Source of the DNA: Sipunculus nudus
Lineage: Eukaryota > Annelida > Sipuncula > Golfingiida > Sipunculidae
NCBI GenBank assembly: GCA_026874595.1
Contig: CM049313.1
Coordinates: forward strand, 13,077,508 to 13,141,507
Reading direction: 5' to 3'
Length of the DNA stretch: 64,000 nucleotides
The translations under genes and the position numbers were made by a program. Below the pieces are notes generated by a model, which had not been told where the DNA came from, ran no database searches, and worked only from the letters and a program-made list of their open reading frames with translations. Positions 1 through 10,400 of this stretch are shown piece after piece (the first letter of the stretch is position 1; every line of letters starts with the position of its first letter).

Positions 1-1429
1 TGAATATACAGTTTGAGGATTGTTCAATCCAATGTAATTAAAGCCAGGCTAAGTTTATAAATAGCGTGGATATTTAGAATTTTCAAAATGTAATCCATGG
101 ATATAACAATATATACAGCGTCCAAATATCACCTATGTATAGTACAATCAATCTTTATATTTAACATTTATATGGGGTCACCAACTGGTCCTTTTCAGAT
201 ACAATAACATCAACAGGTACCTTACATAAACAGCACTACAGTGTCTCCATCTAGTTCATATGGCCTATGGAGAACAATGTTAATAGGTTTTGTTGCTACC
301 GAGTGTAGGAAAGATGCGTGCTTATGAGCACTATTTCTTCAGATGAGGGCTATGGGATAAAATCCCAGTGTTCACAATAAAAATGTATTGTTAATGAATA
401 CATTTATAGTGTTAAAAACATAGGATTATGAAATAAAAACGTTTTATTCCATTGACTTTATAGAGACTGGAAACCAGCTCAGTGACGGAAAAAATGTGCA
501 CAAGTGGCGATATCATGCTCATAGACTTAGTAAACTATGGTATGCGCGCGACTCTTGACAGCTGAATAATAAACAGGGAGCATGTTAGTTGACTTGGTTT
601 AGCTATGTATAATTGATTAATACATAAGTTGCCTTAATTTTGTTATCAAGTATAATATTTATGTTAAGGAAAAGGGGTTTATAATTCTGTAGATGATGTG
701 TGGCTCGAGATAAGAAGCCCGTTTATCCTTAACTGGTGATCTGCTAATATTTATACATGTCAATTGAGCACAGCATGGACTTCCTGGCGTAGTCTTTCGG
801 ATTGTGAATTTAAGCTTTACTAGTAGTAATATTAATAGATAACTATCGGTTTTATTAAGTATTATATTTATAGTCCTAAGCTTTACTGCCAAGGCCTCAG
901 TGCTTCAAGTAAGATTTTACTGCTTCATACTGCTTGGTAAAAGTGATAAAACACTAGTACTGAAACAGTCTCCATATATAAAAAATTTACATGAATAAAA
1001 ATTAACAATGTTTTAATAAGCACTGGAGTGGTTTGGACCAAATTGCTATGTTAATAACGAAGGGCTTCACACAAATACTAAACAACCCTGCGGCATTAAA
1101 AAAAGGTGAAGCAAACATAAACTGTCCGTCTTGAACATGAGTGAAAACATAGCGTGTGGTCTCTCTTACTCTGCGTCTCTCCTTTCCAGCACCAATGAAG
1201 GGGATTTCCATGGAATGCAAAGTCACGGAAAGTCGCCCCCGGCCGCTCAGTGGGTAGTGTGATCACTGGTGGGATGACAAATCCAATACATGCATTGAGT
1301 CAGAGTATTTCAGTTGACTTGCCTGAGACATTGGGTCCTGAATAGGAATTTGCTTCCGGTATATTATCAGTCGTCCTCACCAAAAGCCTGCGTTCAAACT
1401 CTCCTTAATGGCTGAACGCATCGTAGGGA
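1..1429. other. No gene recognised
   Basis: AT-rich sequence with only short reading frames; the longest (minus, 1226-1002, 74 codons) shows no recognisable domain. The missing first CARD exon was looked for here and not found. Confidence 0.5.
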
Positions 1430-1990
1430 TAGCTTCCTTTTTTAAAAAGTTGTAAGATCTTCCGCAAAGAAAAATTTTCTTCGCTCGCTCCCTGTGTTGA
1501 TCTCCTTTTGAGATCCCATCACCCCGTTTCTAGTCGGTCTTTTCAAGAATCGCAGAATGATATGTAGACCCATGACTTTCACGCGCCTATCCCGTCTGCC
1601 AATTCTATTTTTTTCATGAACTCCTCTGTTGTTTTATTACCTATTAGTTTTTGTTCGTGTATGACCTTGTCAACAATGATTTTGCAATTTTTTTCTTCAT
1701 ATGTCTCTGTTACTCCAAATAGTCTTAGGTTATATTTGCAATTATGTCGCTCAATGTTAAAAATTTTGTTTTCATCTTATCAAGTAGTTTGTATGTCTGA
1801 CTTTATGTGTGTATCTCAGGATGGAGTGCCTTGTTTTCTTATTCAATCCTTTCCAGTTTTCCTTTCAGTGTCTCTATTTGTGCTTGCTAGTACTCCATGC
1901 TATGTGTAATTCCACCATTCTCCCCTATGATTTCTTAATTTTTTTCTACAGCTTGCATGTCTCTTTTTTCTGTTTTCCTCCGATCTCGCT
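1430..1990 (-). pseudogene. Relic of an L1-type LINE ORF1
   Basis: On the minus strand, with frame breaks, a coiled-coil-like stretch (ETLKGKLERIEQENKAL) is followed by NIERHNCKYNLRLFGVTE, then EFMKKIELADGIG and FFFAEDLTT. This order matches L1 ORF1/transposase-22 type proteins: coiled coil, 'RRNNLRIFGVPE', 'AHRIG' and 'FI.EDLT'. ORF1 binds LINE RNA. No adjacent endonuclease/RT ORF was recognised, so this is a fragment. It abuts the DIRS-like relic. Confidence 0.5.
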
Positions 1991-2174
1991 GAGTGACAAC
2001 TGTGTGGTGTAGATATGGACTAATCAATACCTGCTAATTGCATGATTAATGTAAACTATCTTGATATTGTACCCGTGGACAACCCTGCGTGGAGTTTTTG
2101 TAAGGCAAATAAAAGCCTTTTTATTTTTTAAAGATAATGTCTTTTCCTCTCTAAGTATTTTCTGCTGATGCCTG

Positions 2175-2780
2175 TCAAGCTTTGATTGTTTTATTAAACC
2201 TCCTATACTTTTTTATTTTTGCTTTGGTAACTGTAAGATCTTTGTGAAAGACGTGCAAATACTGTCCTCTTTGACCGGTGAGAAGTACCAACAACCTCAG
2301 TAATTTGTATGACAGGTATCTGAGTGACAAATCTTTAATCGGGCAAAGCGTTTTTAAATTCTTCAGCACAGAGTCAGTCACATAAGTAACACGTTTTCTT
2401 TGTATCGTTGGCCGAATATTAAACACATCTTATAGGAATCTCCTTACAAGTGGGTGTTTGCCAAATGTAAAAGCGTCGGTTGGCATAATTAGGGTTAATA
2501 AGGCCAATCTTACTGTATTAAGGGCACCGTAGTTCAGACCAGGATTTACAAGTGTGTCATTAAGTCTAAGGCTTGATCTACACATGAACATAAGGTGATC
2601 ATCGATTTCTCACGGCAGTACCTGTTCACCTGGTTGCGGTATGTCTGGTGCTGCTTTGTTGTTGATTCCCTCCATGATTTAAGAATGACAGTTTCTGCTG
2701 ATGAAAGATTTTTTTCAAGCGCTTGTAAAGACAATCGCCAACCAGAAGCGTCATTTTGTCAGTTTGCTAATTTCTTGTAG
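2175..2780 (-). pseudogene. Tyrosine recombinase relic of the DIRS-like element
   Basis: Two open stretches separated by a single stop: 2734-2546 (SWRESTTKQHQTYRNQVNRY, SAM-like core-binding domain) and 2430-2175 (RPTIQRKRV, then LLTGQRGQYLHVF with the first catalytic Arg). The link FTFGKHPLVRRFL at about 2490-2430 is in frame except for one TAA. The C-terminal box with His-x-x-Arg and the nucleophilic Tyr is not found, so it is truncated. Confidence 0.7.
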
Positions 2781-4130
2781 TTTTTGTGGCAGTTGCAACG
2801 TTGTTCTGCTTTGTGGGAGAATCCCTGGATAACTTGTTGATAGCTGTATTGGCTGGGTTGCCCACCGTGGAAGTGTTAAGATGTCTGTAGTCTGTTACTT
2901 CCGAATTTTCCTGATCACCTGTATTAATACACTGAAAGGAGGAATGGCATAAACATAATGATTTACTGACCAGTCCGATGATAATGCATCTACTGCCACT
3001 GCATAAGGGTTTGGTTTCGGGGCCAAGTAAGACTTAAAGCAAATGGGTCTATTTGAGTAGTGCCCGACAATTTTGTGAGGTGCTGAAACCATTTTGGGTT
3101 CAGTTTCCTTTTAGCATGTTTTTCATCCTATGATAGCTTGTCAACCTCTGTATTATCTACTTCAGGCACATGGGCTGCTGACAGTCAGAGGGATCTTTGA
3201 ATCCACCAATCCAAATTATCCCTTTCCTTGTAATTGTTAGCTATAGTAGGGAGGTTCATTGTGTAAAGGAAGTCTGTGTTTGTCATGCATATTGTCACAA
3301 AGTGATTGCAAGGTTAAAAAAACTGACGCTACCTCTTAATGATTTATGTGGTGCTCTGACTCACAATTATCCCAGTGGCCACCTGATCTAAATCTTTCCT
3401 AGTACACCCCTGTAGTCTGTGTTACAGGCATTTGTGTTGTAGTACGTAATGAGACATCACTTTTCACAGGTTTGTAAGAAGAGAGTACATTCCCTATCCA
3501 TCATTGCAGGTCGATTTTTGCCTTAATAGACGGTGGCATTTTCCCTGCATAATATTTTCTATTAATTCTGCTTCTGACTTATCAGTTTCAATGTATTTGC
3601 AATTAATTGGACCTATAGATACTTTTCGGCAACTAAAAACCAGGAACCCCCAAACCTCTGATACTTGCCTCATAGTGGGCAGTGTTGTAGTAAAAAGACA
3701 TTGACAGCTTGAAGCTATGTTATTAGCACACTCTGATGTGAGGAAAACTGTCATGCATCGTAAGCACTGATTTTTGTTCAGAGACTAGAAATCAGGGTTT
3801 CTGCAAAATGCCAGTGTATCTCATACATTTTCAGCACATTCTTCGTATCTCTCACCATTTAGCAAAGAGTTATCTTTGTCAAAGTGCCACATTGACATGC
3901 CCCTACTTTGTGAGTATGGATGCGTTCACTAGTTTTAGGAATTCTGTGAACAAACGAGGAGCGGGAGATAACACATTGGCAGGCAGGTGAACTTATAAAG
4001 CTCTCCCTTCCATGCAAAACACAGAAATTATGTATGTCTAGACACACTTTAATAGGCTTTTAAATTCATTGAAGCTAAGGAACAACCTGGAGAGACTGCA
4101 TTAAAGGCCTGTTCCATTGACTCCATATTG
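2175..4130 (-). mobile_element. DIRS-like retroelement relic: RT, RNase H-like region and tyrosine recombinase
   Basis: Reading right to left, several frames carry parts of one element. At 4130-3780: RT pieces (CSLASMNLKAY, LFTEFLKLVNAS, GERYEECAENV). At 3754-3494: PTMRQVSEVWGFLV with IGPI. At 3092-2895: an RNase H-like part with AVAVDALSSDWS and YAIPPFSVL. At 2780-2175: a tyrosine recombinase, with SWRESTTKQHQTY in the N-terminal domain, FTFGKHPLVRRFL and the catalytic-Arg region LLTGQRGQYLH. The RT-RNase H-recombinase order is that of DIRS elements. There are many stops and frameshifts, the YxDD-type motif is damaged, and the recombinase C-terminus is missing. Confidence 0.75.
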
Positions 4131-5136
4131 AATTGTATTCGACATGAATGATCAAAGCCAAAGCGAAAATACACTGCCTGTTTTTTTATGACTCCCTTTC
4201 CCAATAAACTGTTGACTTTCGTTTGAATAATAATCTCCTCTGACGCATTGAACTTTTTGGTATGGAATAAATTTTCTGACAGGTGGGTGAAAGGAGATTT
4301 AGTCTAACTTTATCCCTGGGGCCATATCTATTATATATAATTATGATTTTTCTTGCCCTTCTACCTCCTATTTCTTCCCATGATTGGAAGATAAGCACTG
4401 ATTTGTCCTTTTTATCATGAATCAAAATGGTAATGTCACTTACCTGAGCTTGGTCTAGCTGGTTCCCTACACCTGTCGCCAACGTGGCCTGTCCTTGTGG
4501 TATGCATGCCTGTCTCGTTTTCGGTGTAACTAAACCCTTTGTTTAATGGTGCTTTGCCTAAGGGCTGAAAGTTGTATACGGTTTTCTGTGCTGGTAGTTA
4601 CACTGCCTTTTGTTGCTTTGTCCAACAAGCCTATGTGTTAGGGCATTAGAATCTTTAGAATCCTGAATCTTTTGCATAGATTGCTGAAGGTTTTTACGAA
4701 ACATGTCTGTGACTGCATATCAGGATTACACAAATCTTTAAACTGCCCGTGAAGATCCCCCTCAGAAATTCTCTTCTCCACAAATTAAGTTCATGATTAG
4801 CATGGCCAAGGATGTCTGTGCCATCCATCAGTTGCTTGATAAGCGAGTCTACAGCACTGTCTGAAATGGACTTGTGCCCAACTTGAGCTTTATCAGTGCA
4901 TCGGCTACCTGTATTAATGGGGTAACATCTAAAAGAATGGCGGCCTGGAATCTCTGCATTTCATTATCTCTCAGTTTTGTGTCATTATGCAGTTAATTAC
5001 ATAACTCTTTGTTAATCTCTGTTCCTTTCAGACTCGATAGTTTGGAGGGCGTTAGCAGTGTCCATTTTCTCTGTAACAGTTTCACTGGTCTAGACATGCT
5101 ACTTATTTATCGGCTCAGTATAAAGTGCTGCAAGCC
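4131..5136. other. Probable continuation of DIRS-like relic, otherwise nothing recognised
   Basis: The minus-strand frame 4482-4186 is open for 98 codons just upstream of the RT pieces, but no motif is recognised. It may be decayed 5' coding sequence of the same element. Nothing clear at 4500-5136. Confidence 0.35.
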
Positions 5137-5490
5137 AGTGTTCAGTGAGGTATATGGAGGTGCTGACAGTCTGGGTTCAGTGAGGAGATAACAGCGGGTG
5201 TCCAGTGAGGTGACGCGAGCAGGGATCGAGTGAGATGCCGCCAGCGGGTGTCCTGTGAGATGGGTCCAGCGGGTGTCCTGTGAGTTGCCGCCAGCGGATG
5301 TCAAGTGAGGTGCCGCCAGCGGGTGTCAAGTGAGGTGCCGCCAGCTGGTGTCCAGTGAGGTGCCGCCAGCGGGTGCTTAGTGAGGTGCCACCTGCGGATG
5401 TCCAGTGAGGTCCCGCCAGCGGGTGCCCGGTTAGGTGCCGCCAGCGGGTGTACAGTGAGGTGCAGTGAGGTGTCGACAGCCGGGGTCCGG
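5137..5490 (+). repeat. 25-bp GC-rich minisatellite
   Basis: Roughly 13-14 imperfect copies of a unit close to cagtgaggtgccgccagcgg plus gtgtc. Copies differ by substitutions (gccgcc/gccacc/gtcgac) and short indels. The left copies (5148-5230) are the most diverged and the best copies lie at 5280-5460. It is markedly GC-richer than its surroundings. No spacer structure, so it is not a CRISPR. Confidence 0.9.
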
Positions 5491-7263
5491 GATCAAAAGT
5501 CCAAGATATCTAGAAACTGTTAGAGACTGTGCTTTTACTAAAGGTTTTATTAAGTGCGTACACCAGTGTATCTAGTGAGGCGTAACAGGCTGGGAACCCA
5601 ATCTTGTAGGTGAAATGCACTCTGTATCTTTTAATGTTCTTTTAATATACACTTGTTGTTGAGCCACTGACTTGTGATTTGTTGTGTGCCTGAGTGCTAA
5701 TACATTGAGTGCACCATCAAAACACATCTTTACTTCACCACGTCAAACCAAAGACAACCTGGTCCGTAACTTGGTAAGGGCACCAGAAAGGGGTAACTTT
5801 TATCGGCTGACAATCGTGACTAGCTAGTGTGTTTAGATATTCGGGTTTCCCAAGGAATGGGGCTGGCAACTTGACTCTAGTTCACCACAGATACCAAGTC
5901 GATCTGCCTTTGCCTCAGGAGGATGATTTCCATCACTTTCCTGGTTTTAGTCACTATTCCTAGAGCTAGTAGACGACGCTTGTTTTGTTTTCTTATCCAT
6001 GGAGCATAATGTTCATATTTTGATCACCGAGACCGGTTATTATCTTGAAATAAGTTTTCCGTTCCACAACAACAACTAACCCAGTTTTCTATTAAAAAAA
6101 AAGAACCCTAATTATAACTACTAGAACTCTAACCTGACTATAACTGCTATTGAAGGAGCAAAAAATACGTCTGTATAGTTGGTAATCCAGCAAAGATTTG
6201 AATTTAAAATCTGCAACTCTAGATGAGAAAAATGTTTGTGACAAACCAGACACGTATCCGAATCCACGATAATCAACAGTCCTGAGATATCAGAGGAAGC
6301 ATCTTTTGTAGCACTCCCATCTGCGGTGTGTAAAGAGAAAAACCGCAACATACAGGAAAATAAGGAGTTTTTCGCGAGGTACAGAGCACGGTTCATATTC
6401 AAGTAAGAACCGAACGTACTTAATTATTTTTTATGCTTTAATCTTAGTGTTGTTGACTTTAAACTTTGTAATACTTAAAGGGTTTGAAATGTTCAAGTAC
6501 GTAGCTTATCTTAGGGTTGGTTAAGAAGATACAAAGATCAGGGCTCAATTATTTTCCCAAATGCTAATTTTAAGGAAGTAAAACATGAGATAAAGTTGTG
6601 CCTTGTCCGAGAATATCCTTCCCTGTCAGTCTCTGAACGACATATATTTGTGGAAACTGTTGACATATTAAATTGTTCTGCATATGAATATCATGAATCA
6701 AGCAAAGCAAAAATAAAGATGAAGTATGGAAAACTGACACGTGCATCAGAGAATAGTGGTATTACCTAACCAGTCACATAAAATTTGGGTGAATAAAAAG
6801 AAATGAATATAATTCCTATATAAAATGTTCTCAAACATGCATTATATTTGCTTAAAGCTAGCATACAATATATATATACAATCTATATAAAAAGTTAGGT
6901 AATTAGAATAGGAATATTCATAATTTAGGAATCTGATATATATCGTCTATACGAATTGAACAAATGTCCGACTACAGGTTCGTAGACCGAACATTCCTAA
7001 AGCAGACAGAATAGGACAATCTACAAGTACTTAGTGTGACTGCGTGTAACAACACAGAAGATATATGAATACGTGTTGAACAAATGAATTCAATGAAGTG
7101 GTTGCAGTCGTAATACTTCGGATTTGGGTACTCCATTTATTGAAGAATTGCACGCATCGACAAGTAATTTTGGCTGGTTGGAATGCGATAGACCTAGGTG
7201 TTTGTAGATTTGTCCAAGGTTAATGTGAGGACCCTTAAACACACATACATGTTTTATTAACAG
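5491..7263. other. Sequence left of the CARD exon, no feature recognised
   Basis: AT-rich, presumably intron if the first CARD exon lies further left. The minus frame 6402-6121 (93 codons) has no recognisable motif. Confidence 0.45.
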
Positions 7264-7404
7264 AAAAAAGGGAGTGACGAGGAGAAAGCATTGCATCTAC
7301 TACGGTTACTGGAAAAGAGACCGGACGACTGTTTTGAAAAGTTCCTGGACGCCCTGTGGAGGTCTAAGCAGCAACATCTAGTGCATATTCTGGATCCAAA
7401 AGAG
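7264..7404 (+). CDS. Exon: C-terminal half of a CARD-like domain
   Basis: The 141-bp exon follows an acceptor (ttattaacag) and precedes the donor gtaaca, phase 0 at both ends, 47 residues. The core reads [20 protein letters not shown] followed by [13 protein letters not shown]. This matches helices 4 to 6 of CARD domains: a leucine-rich helix, a 'RG/RP..F..F..AL' turn and helix, then 'QxHLxxxL'. Helices 1 to 3 must be in an upstream exon that I could not find between 1 and 7263. A DEATH or DED domain is the alternative, but the 'F..FLDAL....Q.HL' pattern favours CARD. Confidence 0.72.
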
Positions 7405-10400
7405 GTAACACATCTTTCACATCAGAGGTTTCATATTCCAGGATCAATACAGACGAACGATCTCATACTATAGTTTAATTAATCAGCACATTCAATCATA
7501 TGTTCTTGTTATTCGTTTCCAACATAGATGTTTTTACTTAATAACAGACCTTTCAGTATAGTATGCTATGTGAAATATTTTGATCCATCTGGATAGTCGT
7601 GCCACAATGGATTTTATTGGTTGAATTTGTTAATTTCGGGGTCCAAATTCAAATATGTCAAGTGCTATTTTTTCAGCAGCGTATTCAATGTGAAAATGGC
7701 TACCTTATAAATTTCTTCTATGCGGACTTGTGAGCACTGTACATGATTATAAAAAAAGTAGCAACACACATGTTTTTGATAATAGGGATTCCTCTAAAGC
7801 CATTTCAATACTTGCGACAAACTAAATTAGGCTACTTTATCAAATTTAAATGTGGTTGCCATTTTCTTATTCTTGGTCCAGTATCTCGACTTTTGTGCAC
7901 CGTATGGGGTTGTAAATGGTAGCCACATCACGTTTGTAATAGCAAAGCTTCCATTAGACTTTGCCATACTTTCTACAAAATAAGATATATCGAAATTCAA
8001 TTTAAATTTTTTTGTACTTTGTCCTTTATTAGGACTTGTTATCTATGTTGAAGATTAAATAAAGTAGGAATACCAATGTTTGTGATACAAAGGATCTGAA
8101 TGAATTTTTTTCATTGAAGAGTGGCCGCCATATTTGATGTTCTTTGCTGGTATTCTGCACGGGAGTCATATATCAGGCGTATAATGATGGTGGTATAGAA
8201 GTCTACGAATGATGCCATGTTCATGATAAAAAGGATTTAAACACATTTGTTTAAACGCATTTATGCATTTTCCCGCTGCTTTCGTCACTTAACAAATAAA
8301 CTATGAACATGAATTTTAATATTTTCAATAAAGTGACTCACTGAAACACTGTGCATGGCAAATTATTCCTCTAGCAGGAACAAATGCTAGTATAATCACC
8401 GGGGCATCTAAACTAATCTTGTTCAACAACCGCATGCCTGTGGTTCAGATAGTTCAAGACATTGTATGGAGAGAAATTGTTCCATCTCAGGTTTCCTTCC
8501 GCCCTCCAATAAGGTGTGGAATATACGGCCCTGGCTCCCTTTACCCTTTTTAAGTTGGCGAAATGAAACATGCTCTCTGAATGTATGGGTATGATGCCCC
8601 AAGAAGTTTTGGCTTTAAAGTTTTTTACTATATCAACATTTCTGCATTTGCTGTTCTTGACATACAGTGTGCACACAGTAATGTTGATACTTTTAATATT
8701 CTTCTACGTCACTCACATATAGCAAAATTGTATTTAAAATGGTGGCAATTTTAGAAATTCAGTATGACGACCAGATCATGTTAGAAACTAGTACGGCAAT
8801 TGTTTTAATTGAATCTCTGGTATGAAAAACCTGGTTGAAAAGCTGCTGAAAAAATACCATCTAACATATTTGGAATCAGCAACCCAAAATGACTAAAGTT
8901 TGCCAGTAAATTGTATTTTGGCACGAAAACGCAGCTGGAATACATAATTAACCGTACTGTTCCTTTGAAGACTACACAGGACCCATCCTGTTTGTATTTT
9001 GCTATCTTGCAATGTTATCCGTAGAAGAAGTTTTTGTGTGAGCATACCATTCATGTTAGAAAATATGCAAATTTTAAAGAATTTGATGAATGTAAAAATA
9101 ACAAAGCTCCCTCTCATTTAACACATACAGTTATAATAATATGTATTTGGAGGGAACATTTCTAAAAATATTTAAAAACTACAAATGGCTGATAACATAA
9201 ATGATACAGAATTATATAAGCTAATATATATCTTGCTCCTCAAGCCTTCTGAAATCAGCCTTCCACGTCAGAGGAGTTTGACCAGGGAGAGAAGTAACAT
9301 CGCCGAAGAGGTAACATAATAGAAAAAAAATAATATTGATAATAAACATTTGTTATATATGTTAGTTTAATCATTTTTAGAATAGAATGTTCACGTTTTC
9401 TGGTGCATATCTAATCGAAGTTAGCACTGCTATCCCAGTTATTATTTGGATTTTCTTTTCCCTGGCCTGAATTGTGCATTTCAAAACATTTTAAATCGGG
9501 TTGATACAACGGAAACCGCACTGTAGGAAAGGTCATAAAGCTATGTTCATTCAAACAATATATGATGGGTAAAGTGCAACAACATGGTAAAATATATAAT
9601 AATCTACACAGAGTACCAACAATGCCTAAAAATCACACGAATATTTAATTCTGCCCGAGAGACTAATTTTACTCGTTTTTGGCGCCTCCTATACTGTTAT
9701 GCCGAACGGATAAAATTGAAAAATATGAGATCACGTATGTTTACCTATACATGACTGGTTGTGTAATCTGTATTTTTAAATATATTAATTTAAAATTCAT
9801 TATCAACAGTAATATATATTAGGGAAGTCATATTATGTTTGCCTCTGAATCAAAACACCCTTGTGAAACAAAAAATTAAATATGAGAAAAACTATTTGTT
9901 TAGCTCTCTGTAACAAACATGTTACATTCAGCCATATGTGTTAACATAGGTGTATTTACATATACTGTAGATTATTTACATATACTGTAGATATTATAAT
10001 ATCGTGGGCTTAAAAATTCGTGGTTTTCGTACAAAATGCATATCGTTGGGTATTTGCATTCGTGAAAAACAACGACAATTTTAGGAAATCATGGTTATTA
10101 ATATTTTCACATGCAATGAAGAAGAGAACATATGTACGTGTACACAGGTGGTACACCAGTGGCTCGACTCAAATGCTTATCACGAGGGGCGCCTGTGATG
10201 AGCAAACAAGTTCGTCCAACCTGAGCCTAACAAAGGAATTAATCCTCAGCCTTGACGGACACGTGCCGGACGATACATCGGCTATTAATTATAACACCCG
10301 ATCACACCACGTTCACAGGAAACGTAAATCCTAGCTTGAAAGGAGGAAAAATGAAACGGGACCGTCCACATGAAGGTCTTTAACTTTTTTTGATCATGGC

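Noticed and set aside
5032-5150. Possible upstream exon (acceptor ctttcag, donor gtatat) for the first half of the CARD
   Set aside because: Phase-0 reading hits a stop at once, and the open frame (LDSLEGVSSVHF...) has no CARD-like helix pattern; it runs into the minisatellite.
5137-5490. CRISPR array
   Set aside because: Units are directly abutting and degenerate without unique spacers, in a eukaryotic intron-rich setting; it is a minisatellite.
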